A stretch of 8,800 nucleotides of DNA from Helicobacteraceae bacterium. Its GTDB lineage: Bacteria; Campylobacterota; Campylobacteria; Campylobacterales; Sulfurimonadaceae. The notes under the pieces were generated by a model that did not search any database, was not told the DNA's origin, and saw only the letters and a program-made list of their open reading frames with translations. Numbering within the stretch: the first letter of the stretch is position 1; each line of letters opens with the position of its first letter. The position numbers and the translations under genes were made by a program. Shown piece by piece: positions 1 to 8,371 of this stretch. The stretch spans positions 1 through 8,800 of the forward strand of contig DAOWOG010000032.1 of the NCBI GenBank assembly GCA_030642185.1, given 5' to 3'.

Positions 1-17
1 CAAAAAAAGGCAAATAA
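1..17 (+). CDS. Possible 3' end of an upstream gene (pstA expected), partial
   Basis: In the frame starting at position 3, codons AAA AAA GGC AAA are followed by TAA (15-17), giving a lysine-rich tail K-K-G-K. This would fit the cytoplasmic C-terminus of the phosphate permease PstA, which normally precedes pstB. Only four codons are in the window, so identity rests on the neighbour alone and the frame may be chance. Confidence 0.25.
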
Positions 18-20
18 GCG

Positions 21-809
21 ATGGCAACTATTATTGATATACCTGAAGAAAAAGCGATCACGGTAAAGAACCTTGATTTTACCTATGCCGGTGCTGACGA
101 GCCAAGCCTGAAAAACATCAGTATGCCGCTTGCAAAAAATTCAATTACTGCACTCATCGGACCGTCCGGCTGCGGTAAAACCACCCTCCTTCGGGCCTTT
201 AACCGTATGCATGATCTCTATCCAGGGCACTCTTATGATAATGGTCAGATTATGTTTGAGGACCGTAATATCCTCGAACCGAAAGAGGATCTGATCAACC
301 TGCGAATCAAGATCGGGATGATCTTTCAAAAACCGACCGCTTTTCCGATGAGCATTTACGACAATGTCGCTTACGGTATGCGTTTAAAGGGCATTAAAAA
401 TAGGAGTGAGCTCAATGATCGTGTCGAAAAAGCGATTCAGGACGCTGCACTGTGGAAAGAGGTGGGTGAGCGTCTCAAACATGATGCCAACGGTCTATCA
501 GGCGGACAGCAGCAGCGTCTTTGTATTGCCCGTGCTATTGCGGTAGAACCTGAAGTCCTTCTGTTTGATGAACCAACCTCTGCACTCGATCCTATCTCGA
601 CGCAGGGGATTGAAAAACTGATCATCGAACTTAAAGAGAAGGTCTCTATCATCATCGTCACGCACAATATGCAGCAGGCTGCCCGTGTCAGTGACTATAC
701 CGGTTTTATGTATTTAGGAGAGCTGATAGAGTTAAATAAGACCGAAGAGATGTTTGTCACACCGGCAGAAAAATTGACATCTGAATATATTACCGGTAAA
801 TTCGGCTGA
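21..809 (+). CDS. pstB: Phosphate ABC transporter ATP-binding protein PstB
   Basis: Cytoplasmic ATPase that powers the PstSCAB high-affinity phosphate importer; in many bacteria it also helps signal phosphate status to a PhoR-type kinase. The 262-residue product is full length for PstB. Visible motifs: Walker A GPSGCGKT (47-54), Q-loop in [14 protein letters not shown] (Q103; this segment is characteristic of PstB rather than of other importer ATPases), ABC signature LSGGQ (159-163), Walker B VLLFDE (179-184), D-loop SALD (187-190) and switch histidine H215 in THNM. The ATG at 21 follows a purine-rich AAAAAGG (about 10 nt spacing), an adequate but loose ribosome site. The gene points towards the origin, unlike the rest of the window, so it faces oncoming replication forks. 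Its TGA stop directly abuts the stop of the convergent queF. No Pho-type promoter can be judged because the upstream region is cut off. Confidence 0.96.
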   Translation: MATIIDIPEEKAITVKNLDFTYAGADEPSLKNISMPLAKNSITALIGPSGCGKTTLLRAFNRMHDLYPGHSYDNGQIMFEDRNILEPKEDLINLRIKIGMIFQKPTAFPMSIYDNVAYGMRLKGIKNRSELNDRVEKAIQDAALWKEVGERLKHDANGLSGGQQQRLCIARAIAVEPEVLLFDEPTSALDPISTQGIEKLIIELKEKVSIIIVTHNMQQAARVSDYTGFMYLGELIELNKTEEMFVTPAEKLTSEYITGKFG

Positions 810-1193
810 TCAGCGGCTTACCTTGTCACTGTCGATTTCGATGACAGTATGCACATTGCCCCGCGGATTGAAATCGGCTGTAACCTTCATATATTTCGGC
901 TGTAATTTACGCTCAAGCACATCATAAATCTCATTTGCGCTGTTCTCATGCGAGACATGACGGTCACGAAAACTGTTGATATAGAGTTTGATCGCTTTGA
1001 GTTCTACCACCCATTTATCCGGTGTATATTCCAGATGAATTGTTGCATAATCAGGGTAACCGCTGCGCGGACAAAGGCAGCTGAACTCGGGGAGTGTCAT
1101 CTTGATCAGATAGTTGCGTTCATGTTCATTCGGCCAAATTTCCAGATCTTTTTCAACGTCAAAATCTAACACAATCTTCTCACCGTATTTCAT
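810..1193 (-). CDS. queF: NADPH-dependent 7-cyano-7-deazaguanine reductase QueF (type I, short form)
   Basis: Reduces the nitrile preQ0 to preQ1 in the pathway to queuosine, the modified base at the wobble position of GUN-reading tRNAs; a cytosolic T-fold enzyme. The product is 127 residues, the length of the short (type I) family. Counting from this start, the active-site segment CLCPRSGYPD lies at 39-48, with the nucleophilic cysteine of CP (C41) and the general-acid aspartate of YPD (D48). The QueF motif VELKAIKLY is at 63-71, and the conserved HVSHE at 79-83. I chose the ATG at 1193 over the one at 1196: GGA is only 2 nt from the earlier ATG but 5 nt from this one, and the Campylobacterota homologues I know begin MKYGEK. 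The gene overlaps the end of the upstream GGDEF-EAL gene by 14 bp, which suggests translational coupling and co-transcription. Confidence 0.94.
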   Translation of the reverse strand: MKYGEKIVLDFDVEKDLEIWPNEHERNYLIKMTLPEFSCLCPRSGYPDYATIHLEYTPDKWVVELKAIKLYINSFRDRHVSHENSANEIYDVLERKLQPKYMKVTADFNPRGNVHTVIEIDSDKVSR

Positions 1194-2616
1194 CATTTTC
1201 CTTTTTCAAAACCTCTTCAAGAGATTCAATTCTGCCAAGATAATTTCCCTGTACAGCATCAATACCGATCTCTCTTGCAAGATTTTGACCCTCTTCATCC
1301 TCAATCATCTTGACCCATGTCCTGACACCCAGAAATTTGGCACTTTCACTTAAACCCTTTAATATACCCCTATAGCCTCTCTCTTTAATCTCTTTTCCGA
1401 AAGAGGCATCAAAACGAACCATATCCACATTCAACTCTTTGAGATAGAGCATTGTTGTATGAAAGGCACCCAAACGATCAAGTGTGATCTGTATCCCTGA
1501 TCGGCGATAGGATTGGAGCAGTTTGTTATAGTGCTGTATACGATGATAAAACTCCCGTTCAGTCAATATAAACATTATTCTTCCGCGTGCTGCTTCATTA
1601 AAATTAAAAAGCATCTGCATATCATCAAAAAAACGCTGCTGTCTAACAGATGATGCAGAAACAGCAACAGCAAAAATCAGTGATTCATCAACACGACAGC
1701 ACTCTTGCATTGCAGCTTCCACAACCATTGTATCAAATTCTCGCAGAAGCCCGAGTCGGCTGATAACCGGCATAAAGCTCTTTTGATGGATCAATTTCCC
1801 TTCATTGCTTTTGAGTTTTACCGAAATATCGACTATCTTTATCTGATCTTCTTCAACAACCCGCTGATACATCAGCTGAAATAAACGTTTTTTTACTGCT
1901 TCAATCACCCTGTTTTCAAGCTCTGTCGGGTTTATATCTTTCTTTTCTTCTTCTAAAGTAAGCTCTGTCAGCTTCTCATTTTGAAGTTCAAAAAGATGAT
2001 CAAGCAATTGATCCAGATTTTGACTGAAAGAGTTATCTGCATTGGCACAGCTGATAGAGATCTCTATGTCATCAATAGCATAGTTTTCAAATTTGATACA
2101 CATCAATTCCATTATCGTCAGCAATTCATTCTTATTGCCTTTTAGACCAATAAAAAAGTCACCCCCTTTATAATGTCCGATAGGTACTTTATTCATCCCT
2201 TTTGAATCGAAATATTCCCCCATACGATGGGCTACATTGTAAAGAATCCTATCACCGTTTTTTGTACCGAAACGGGCATTTATATCATGAAGATTGTCAA
2301 CGGAAACCAGCATAATCGTATAGGGACCTTTTTTGATCTCTCTCTTAAAAAGCATGGTCAAAAATTCACGGGTAAAGGTATGGGTAATCGGATCAGTTAC
2401 ACGCTCGTCGAATCCCTGATAGATCAAATAAAATAGGTAATAGATCATGACGGCAAAGACCAGAATACCGATGATGACAAAAGATTTTGGAATGGTTTCA
2501 AAATAGTTATACATCAAAGCAGAGAAGGAGATCGCCATGAGTGAAAAAACAGGCAGTCCCATTCTCAGGGCCAGTTTGAAACGGTTTTCTCTCTCTTTTT
2601 CTTCAGGATAGATCAT
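1180..2616 (-). CDS. Membrane protein with degenerate GGDEF and EAL domains
   Basis: A 478-residue protein with two N-terminal membrane helices (about 16-37 and 45-67) joined by a very short outside loop, so both ends should be cytoplasmic. A GGDEF-like domain starts at DPITHTFTR (75-83, matching the usual DPLTGLYNR). It keeps metal-site D107 and the IN and GD landmarks (112-113, 121-122), but the signature reads GGDFF (151-155) and the upstream RxxD inhibitory site is missing. A charged helical linker (about 205-250) leads to an EAL-like domain (about 248-470) that keeps TE (352-353) and QG (456-457). In that domain EAL is replaced by ISV (264-266), the substrate-site N by A in VAVSAS, DD by DR (380-381), the KID lysine by R401, and AEGVE by VKMIE (435-439). 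Family knowledge says such proteins cannot make or cleave cyclic di-GMP and act as effectors or scaffolds; that role is inference. It starts 21 bp after the gyrB stop, with AGGA about 9 nt before the ATG. Confidence 0.85.
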   Translation of the reverse strand: MIYPEEKERENRFKLALRMGLPVFSLMAISFSALMYNYFETIPKSFVIIGILVFAVMIYYLFYLIYQGFDERVTDPITHTFTREFLTMLFKREIKKGPYTIMLVSVDNLHDINARFGTKNGDRILYNVAHRMGEYFDSKGMNKVPIGHYKGGDFFIGLKGNKNELLTIMELMCIKFENYAIDDIEISISCANADNSFSQNLDQLLDHLFELQNEKLTELTLEEEKKDINPTELENRVIEAVKKRLFQLMYQRVVEEDQIKIVDISVKLKSNEGKLIHQKSFMPVISRLGLLREFDTMVVEAAMQECCRVDESLIFAVAVSASSVRQQRFFDDMQMLFNFNEAARGRIMFILTEREFYHRIQHYNKLLQSYRRSGIQITLDRLGAFHTTMLYLKELNVDMVRFDASFGKEIKERGYRGILKGLSESAKFLGVRTWVKMIEDEEGQNLAREIGIDAVQGNYLGRIESLEEVLKKENDEIR

Positions 2617-2637
2617 TATTTAGATTCCTGATAATGG

Positions 2638-4983
<2,346 letters not shown>

Positions 4984-5034
4984 GCGTAAATAATCTAAAT
5001 AAAGGATTGAATAAGGATAGAGAAAGTATTGAAG

Positions 5035-5076
5035 AAAAAAATTGCGAAAATATAAAACAGTTTTTTATCTTTTCGC
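5035..5076 (-). terminator. Rho-independent terminator after dnaN
   Basis: Read on the minus strand, GCGAAAA (5076-5070) pairs with TTTTCGC (5050-5044). After one mismatch (5051/5069) six more A-T pairs form (5052-5057 with 5063-5068) around a 5-nt loop. Two A residues and then seven T residues (5041-5035) follow on the transcript side. It begins 14 nt after the dnaN stop codon. The stem has only three G-C pairs, so it is a modest terminator and some read-through into gyrB is likely. The plus-strand side has no T-run, so it acts in the dnaN direction only. Confidence 0.6.
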
Positions 5077-5089
5077 TGAACTCAAGGTG

Positions 5090-6157
5090 CTAAATAACGA
5101 TTGGCATAACGATTGTCTTGAAATTTTCATCGCTCAATAAAAAAGGCAAATTTGCATCATTGAGGCCTATTGTAAATTCATAATTGTTGATTTGTGCGAG
5201 AAAATCCATAATATAACGACTATTGACTGCCAATACAAAAGGATTTGGAAGACCGCTTTTAAAAGCCATTTCTGTTTTTGCCTCAATATTGTCATCACTC
5301 AGACTTTCAAATAAAATATGATCACTTCCAATGGTCAGTTTCATATCATTTGAGATTGTCGTGATCTGTTTTATAGCGTCTATCATCTCTGCTTTCGGCA
5401 GTCGAAGATTATAGGCAATTTCTTTGGGAATGATACGGTTGTAATCCGGAAACTTTCCATTGATAAGTTTTGTAAAAAAAGTATACTGGTCTGATTTGAT
5501 CAGAAGGTAGGTTTCATCATAATAGATTTCAATATTATCAAAAAAGAGTTTTTGTATCTCAATGATTGCTTTTTTAGGGATGATAATTGACAGTTCTGAT
5601 TCACTGATGTTTTGAATATTTACAAGTGCCAGTCTTCGGGTATCAGTAGAAACAAAGTTAATTGTCTCTTTTTGAATATCAATCAATGCCCCGTTAAGTT
5701 CAAATTTCGGATTGTTGGTATCGGTTGCAGGTGTAATTTTTTTGAGTGATTCTATGAGAAGATGTGAATCAATTTCAATTTTAGGTTTATCCTGAAAATT
5801 TGGAAAGAGAGGAAATTCATGTGCATCAAAAGTAGGAAGTTTAAAATCAGAATGTGCCTGTTGTATATGCAGCATACTGTTTTGGGTTTCAAGTATGATG
5901 TCACCTTCTTTTAAAATACGTACTATATCAAGCAGTTTTTTACCATTGGCAGTAACATTTCCGGTCTCTTCAAGCTGAATTTGATCTGTCCGTACAACAA
6001 GACCTACTTCATAGTCTGTTGCCTTGACAGTCAATGTATTGGAGTTGACTTCAAAAAAGATGTGTGATGTGATTTGTGAAGTATCTTTTTTTTCAAGAAA
6101 AGGCTGTGCATGCAGAAGTATATTTTCAAGAATGGATTTGGAGATAGCAATTTTCAT
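5090..6157 (-). CDS. dnaN: DNA polymerase III subunit beta (sliding clamp)
   Basis: Dimeric ring clamp that tethers DNA polymerase III to DNA and serves as a docking platform for other replication and repair proteins. The 355-residue product is the normal length for a three-repeat beta clamp. Recognition rests on the N-terminal MKIAISKSILEN, the SGLPNPFVLAVNSRYIMDFL-like third-domain segment (about 299-318), the C-terminal MPIVI ending, equivalent to the MPMRL-type end that lines the peptide-binding pocket, and the position next to dnaA. The ATG at 6157 follows AGGGA at 7 nt spacing. By eye the gene is noticeably more AT-rich than gyrB or pstB, although its product looks normal. Two promoter-like elements lie upstream in the dnaA-dnaN gap and a terminator follows. 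Confidence 0.96.
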   Translation of the reverse strand: MKIAISKSILENILLHAQPFLEKKDTSQITSHIFFEVNSNTLTVKATDYEVGLVVRTDQIQLEETGNVTANGKKLLDIVRILKEGDIILETQNSMLHIQQAHSDFKLPTFDAHEFPLFPNFQDKPKIEIDSHLLIESLKKITPATDTNNPKFELNGALIDIQKETINFVSTDTRRLALVNIQNISESELSIIIPKKAIIEIQKLFFDNIEIYYDETYLLIKSDQYTFFTKLINGKFPDYNRIIPKEIAYNLRLPKAEMIDAIKQITTISNDMKLTIGSDHILFESLSDDNIEAKTEMAFKSGLPNPFVLAVNSRYIMDFLAQINNYEFTIGLNDANLPFLLSDENFKTIVMPIVI

Positions 6158-6164
6158 TCAAATT

Positions 6165-6205
6165 CCCTATTTCTTTTTTAAATTTTTAGTAGATAGTAAT
6201 AGTAT
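6165..6205 (+). other. Candidate DNA unwinding element with DnaA-trio-like triplets
   Basis: The plus strand reads TAG TAG (6187-6192), A (6193), TAG TAA TAG TAT (6194-6205). Read 3' to 5' away from the box at 6216-6224 this is repeated GAT/AAT, the DnaA-trio pattern bound by DnaA on single-stranded DNA next to a double-stranded box. It is followed on the far side by an almost pure A/T tract (6170-6188). Order and polarity (box, short spacer, trios, AT tract) match described bacterial unwinding elements. A one-base slip at 6193 breaks the three-base register. The trios and the tract are seen; function is inferred. Confidence 0.55.
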
Positions 6206-6228
6206 CATGTGACTATGTGAAAATCTAC

Positions 6229-6256
6229 ATTATATCCGGTATCTATGGTATTTCAA
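6229..6256 (-). promoter_or_regulatory. Proximal dnaN promoter (sigma-70 type)
   Basis: On the minus strand TTGAAA (6256-6251, five of six matches to TTGACA), a 16-bp spacer and a perfect TATAAT (6234-6229). Transcription would begin near 6222, giving a leader of about 65 nt. DnaA boxes lie directly upstream of the -35 element (6259-6267) and over the predicted start (6216-6224), so DnaA binding should affect it. Confidence 0.6.
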
Positions 6257-6258
6257 AC

Positions 6259-6287
6259 AGTGAATAAGTCTATTTGCTTTATTCACT
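6259..6287. repeat. Inverted pair of identical DnaA boxes in the dnaA-dnaN gap
   Basis: AGTGAATAA (6259-6267) and TTATTCACT (6279-6287) form a perfect 9-bp inverted repeat with an 11-bp spacer. The left arm also takes part in a second, overlapping inverted repeat: AACAGTGAA (6256-6264) is the exact reverse complement of TTCACTGTT (6292-6300), which carries the fourth box. One site can therefore pair with either partner. Confidence 0.75.
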
Positions 6288-6303
6288 TCTGTTCACTGTT
6301 CAA

Positions 6304-6332
6304 ATTATATCTTTTTTTTACGCTACTGACAA
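6304..6332 (-). promoter_or_regulatory. Distal dnaN promoter (sigma-70 type)
   Basis: On the minus strand TTGTCA (6332-6327, five of six matches), a 17-bp spacer and a perfect TATAAT (6309-6304). The -35 element begins about 12 bp after the dnaA stop codon. The predicted start, near 6297, falls on the DnaA box at 6289-6297, which suggests control by DnaA. No convincing dnaA terminator is visible, so dnaN may also receive read-through from dnaA. Confidence 0.5.
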
Positions 6333-6344
6333 AAGGGAGTTTTT

Positions 6345-7667
6345 TCAGGTTGAGGAAGGAGTCATAATTTTATTACTCAGCTCTTCAATTTTAACTTTAT
6401 AGTTTTCATCATTTTTTAGAAGTTCCTGTATTTTTTTCATGGTATGACTGACAGCAGTATGATCTTTCATTCCAAAGTATTGGGCCAATTGGGGCATTGA
6501 CATTGGTGTGTGTTCACGTGCAAGGTAAATAGCAACACGTCGGGCATAAACAATATTTCGGGTACGGCTTTTCGAGCGGATTTCAGAGGGTTTGACATTT
6601 AACTCTTTTGATACAGTTGACATAATCAGATCAATGGTGACATTATCCCTTTTTTCCTGCAGCTGCTCTTTGAGCACATTTTTGGCAAACTCGATGGTGA
6701 TATCCTGATGCATCAGTTGGGCATAAGCGTGAAGTTTGGAAAGAATACCCTCTATCTCACGGGTATTGCTGTCGATAATGGTGGCAACATAGTTGATGAC
6801 ATCATTACTGAGCAGGATACGGTTGATGTCACATTTTTTCTTGATAATAGCAATTTTGGTTTCAAGCTCAGGCGGCTGAATATCTGCAACCAGTCCCCAT
6901 TCAAAACGGCTTCGAAGACGCTCTTCGAGACCGGCAATCTGTTTGGGATGTTTGTCTGCCGTCAGGATAATCTGCTTGTTTTCATTGCGCAGCGTTTCAA
7001 ATGTGTGAAAAAACTCTTCCTGGGTTTGAATTTTGTTACTTAAAAATTGAACATCATCGATCAGCAATACATCGCATTTACGGTATTTATCTTTAAAACG
7101 GTCCATGGTGTGATTTCGCATATGACGGGTAAAGTCATTTAAAAACTGTTCAACCGAAGTATAAATAATACTTTTTCCCTGAAGCTGAAGTACATGCCCG
7201 ACAGATTGCATCAGGTGGGTTTTCCCCAATCCTACACCGCCGTAGAGAAATAGGGGATTATAGACTTTACCCGGTTTTTCACTGACACTTTTTGCTGCGG
7301 CATAGGCAAACTGGTTGGAACTTCCGGCAACAAAATTTTCAAAGGTGTAAGAGGGGTTGAGCATCGAATGCTGCACTGTTTCATTTGAAGGTACAATAGC
7401 AGCCGGTTTCGGTGATGATTGATTTTTATTTTTGACTTCGATAGAAACTGTGGGTTTAATGCCGTTTTTAAGTTCGAAAAGATGGGCGATTTTATCAGCA
7501 TATCTGTTTTTTATCCAATTGGCAATCAATAAATTCGGGGCATGAAACAGAGCATAATTACTTCGTGATGATTCTGTACAAAATACCAACTGTTTAATAT
7601 AGCGGTTATATTCAATTTCAGTAATTTCATCCTGAAGCATTATTAATATGGATTCGCCGATACTCAT
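6345..7667 (-). CDS. dnaA: Chromosomal replication initiator protein DnaA
   Basis: AAA+ ATPase that binds DnaA boxes, oligomerises and melts the origin. The 440-residue product has all four domains. A divergent N-terminal interaction domain (about 1-75) is followed by a short variable linker (about 76-104) and the AAA+ core, with Walker A GGVGLGKT (143-150), Walker B LLIDD (201-205), sensor ILTADKHP (234-241) and an arginine-finger segment GLEERLRSRF (246-255). The C-terminal DNA-binding domain carries the signature DHTAVSH (402-408) after RNIVYARRVAIYLAR. Family knowledge ties this domain to box recognition; the TTCAC-type boxes nearby are the expected partner. The ATG at 7667 follows AGAGG at about 8 nt spacing. 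An internal ATG at codon 10 is possible but has a poorer context. Boxes lie between its candidate promoter and start codon, which suggests autoregulation. Confidence 0.98.
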   Translation of the reverse strand: MSIGESILIMLQDEITEIEYNRYIKQLVFCTESSRSNYALFHAPNLLIANWIKNRYADKIAHLFELKNGIKPTVSIEVKNKNQSSPKPAAIVPSNETVQHSMLNPSYTFENFVAGSSNQFAYAAAKSVSEKPGKVYNPLFLYGGVGLGKTHLMQSVGHVLQLQGKSIIYTSVEQFLNDFTRHMRNHTMDRFKDKYRKCDVLLIDDVQFLSNKIQTQEEFFHTFETLRNENKQIILTADKHPKQIAGLEERLRSRFEWGLVADIQPPELETKIAIIKKKCDINRILLSNDVINYVATIIDSNTREIEGILSKLHAYAQLMHQDITIEFAKNVLKEQLQEKRDNVTIDLIMSTVSKELNVKPSEIRSKSRTRNIVYARRVAIYLAREHTPMSMPQLAQYFGMKDHTAVSHTMKKIQELLKNDENYKVKIEELSNKIMTPSST

Positions 7668-7715
7668 TGTAGGATACCTCTGTGAACTTTATGTGAAAAC
7701 TTTAGACAATAATAC

Positions 7716-7721
7716 ATTATA
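7716..7721 (-). promoter_or_regulatory. Candidate dnaA promoter -10 element
   Basis: A perfect TATAAT on the minus strand, with no recognisable -35 hexamer at 16-18 bp, which is common in this phylum. Transcription would start near 7709 and give a leader of about 42 nt. Two DnaA boxes (7681-7700) fall inside that leader and three more lie upstream of the element, an arrangement that fits autoregulation by DnaA. Confidence 0.5.
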
Positions 7722-7743
7722 GAAGCCTATTATGTGATAAAAT

Positions 7744-7772
7744 CAGCTGTGAATAGAGAATATTCACAGCTG
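7744..7772. repeat. Perfect 12-bp inverted repeat carrying paired DnaA boxes
   Basis: CAGCTGTGAATA (7744-7755) and TATTCACAGCTG (7761-7772) are exact reverse complements around a 5-bp centre (GAGAA). Each arm contains one DnaA box, and the right arm ends inside a third box (7771-7779). The CAGCTG ends are themselves palindromic. No T-run follows on either side, so it is not a typical terminator; a head-to-head protein site is more likely. Confidence 0.8.
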
Positions 7773-7814
7773 TGAAAAAGAGTACTAATATTTAAAGTAT
7801 AGAGGCAAATAGAG

Positions 7815-8306
7815 ATGAATATATTGGGTATTGATCCGGGCACACGTAATCTTGGTTATGCAGTCATTGCCTTGGAAAAAGGAAAAATTTCACTGGTTGA
7901 AGCGGGAATGATCAAAATGAAAGCTGAAGATCTGCAGTTTCAGATTCCTCAGATGGTTGAAGGTCTGGAGCAGATCTTTGCTGCGCACGAAATAGATGAA
8001 GTGGCAATGGAAGATATTTTTTATGCACATAATCCCAAGACAGTACTTAAACTGGCACAGTTTCGCGGGGCTATCATGTTGAAACTGCTTCAGGAGTTTG
8101 GCCAATTTGCAGAGTATACTCCTTTGCAGGTCAAAAAAGCGTTGACCGGAAAAGCCAAGGCGGCAAAAGAGCAGGTGGCTTTTATGGTAAAACGGCTTTT
8201 GGGAATCAAAAGAGAGATAAAACCTCTGGATATTACCGATGCGATGGCCGTGGCCATTACTCATTCACAGCGTGTAAAATTACAATCATCCAAAAGGGGT
8301 ATATAA
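7815..8306 (+). CDS. ruvC: Crossover junction endodeoxyribonuclease RuvC
   Basis: Dimeric Holliday-junction resolvase that cuts four-way junctions moved by RuvAB during recombination and fork repair. The 163-residue product is slightly shorter than the E. coli protein (173). The RNase H-like fold is clear: [13 protein letters not shown] at the N-terminus with catalytic D7, AMEDIFY with E66, and [12 protein letters not shown] with the acidic pair D139 and D142, giving the full metal-binding set. The basic patch [15 protein letters not shown] (107-121) matches the DNA-binding helix of the family. The start at 7815 follows AGAGG at 9 nt spacing. It is divergent from dnaA across the box cluster, so its transcription may respond to DnaA bound there; I see no convincing promoter hexamers of its own. 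Confidence 0.97.
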   Translation: MNILGIDPGTRNLGYAVIALEKGKISLVEAGMIKMKAEDLQFQIPQMVEGLEQIFAAHEIDEVAMEDIFYAHNPKTVLKLAQFRGAIMLKLLQEFGQFAEYTPLQVKKALTGKAKAAKEQVAFMVKRLLGIKREIKPLDITDAMAVAITHSQRVKLQSSKRGI

Positions 8307-8331
8307 AGCGTAGATTTTTGAAGTACCCTTA

Positions 8332-8340
8332 TGCTATTCT
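8332..8340 (+). promoter_or_regulatory. Candidate extended -10 promoter for the 131-residue protein gene
   Basis: TGCTATTCT (8332-8340) fits the extended -10 pattern TGnTAnnnT. It lies about 30 bp before the ATG at 8372, in the 65-bp gap after ruvC. There is no matching -35 hexamer and no clear ruvC terminator, so read-through from ruvC is equally possible. Confidence 0.3.
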
Positions 8341-8371
8341 TACAAACAATAGAAATATACAGGAAATGTAA

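Larger units (their letters stand above)
6158..6344. other. oriC: Origin of replication, dnaA-dnaN part (oriC2-like)
   Basis: The 187 bp between dnaA and dnaN contain four exact TTCAC cores: ATTTTCACA (minus, 6216-6224), TTATTCACT (minus, 6259-6267), TTATTCACT (plus, 6279-6287) and CTGTTCACT (plus, 6289-6297). With equal base frequencies about 0.4 would be expected on both strands together. TTCAC is the known core of the DnaA box in this phylum, and in Helicobacter pylori and relatives the origin is split, with the unwinding part between dnaA and dnaN. The left side holds an AT-rich tract and a run of TAG/TAA triplets, which I read as the unwinding site. The region also carries two dnaN promoter candidates. 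That this is the functional origin is inferred from content and gene order. Confidence 0.8.
7668..7814. other. oriC: Origin of replication, ruvC-dnaA part (oriC1-like DnaA-box cluster)
   Basis: The 147-bp divergent gap has five exact TTCAC cores: AAGTTCACA (minus, 7681-7689), GTTTTCACA (minus, 7692-7700), CTATTCACA (minus, 7748-7756), ATATTCACA (plus, 7760-7768) and TTTTTCACA (minus, 7771-7779). About 0.3 would be expected by chance with equal base frequencies. All five end in TTCACA, whereas three of the four boxes on the dnaN side end in TTCACT. The first two boxes are 11 bp apart, one helical turn. Helicobacter, Wolinella, Sulfurimonas and Arcobacter species are reported to have box clusters at this same position. 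Gene direction switches here, as expected at an origin. Confidence 0.82.

Noticed and set aside
795..822. GGTAA/TTACC arms around the TGATCA palindrome as a bidirectional terminator
   Set aside because: The arms are only 5 bp, the interior does not pair cleanly and no T-run follows on either strand.
1194..1196. First ATG as the queF start
   Set aside because: The GGA ribosome site is only 2 nt away; the next ATG at 1193 has better spacing and matches the MKYGEK start of related proteins.
6345..6400. Terminator at the end of dnaA
   Set aside because: Only short A/T runs and no stable inverted repeat were found at the dnaA end.
6708..7043. Plus-strand open frame antisense to dnaA
   Set aside because: It is fully contained in the AAA+ region of dnaA and shows no independent coding signal.
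7734..7738. GTGAT as a sixth DnaA box in the ruvC-dnaA gap
   Set aside because: It departs from the invariant TTCAC core (read as ATCAC), so I did not count it; weak binding remains possible.
7890..8264. Minus-strand open frame antisense to ruvC
   Set aside because: It shadows ruvC, whose catalytic residues are all present; no start signal was seen.
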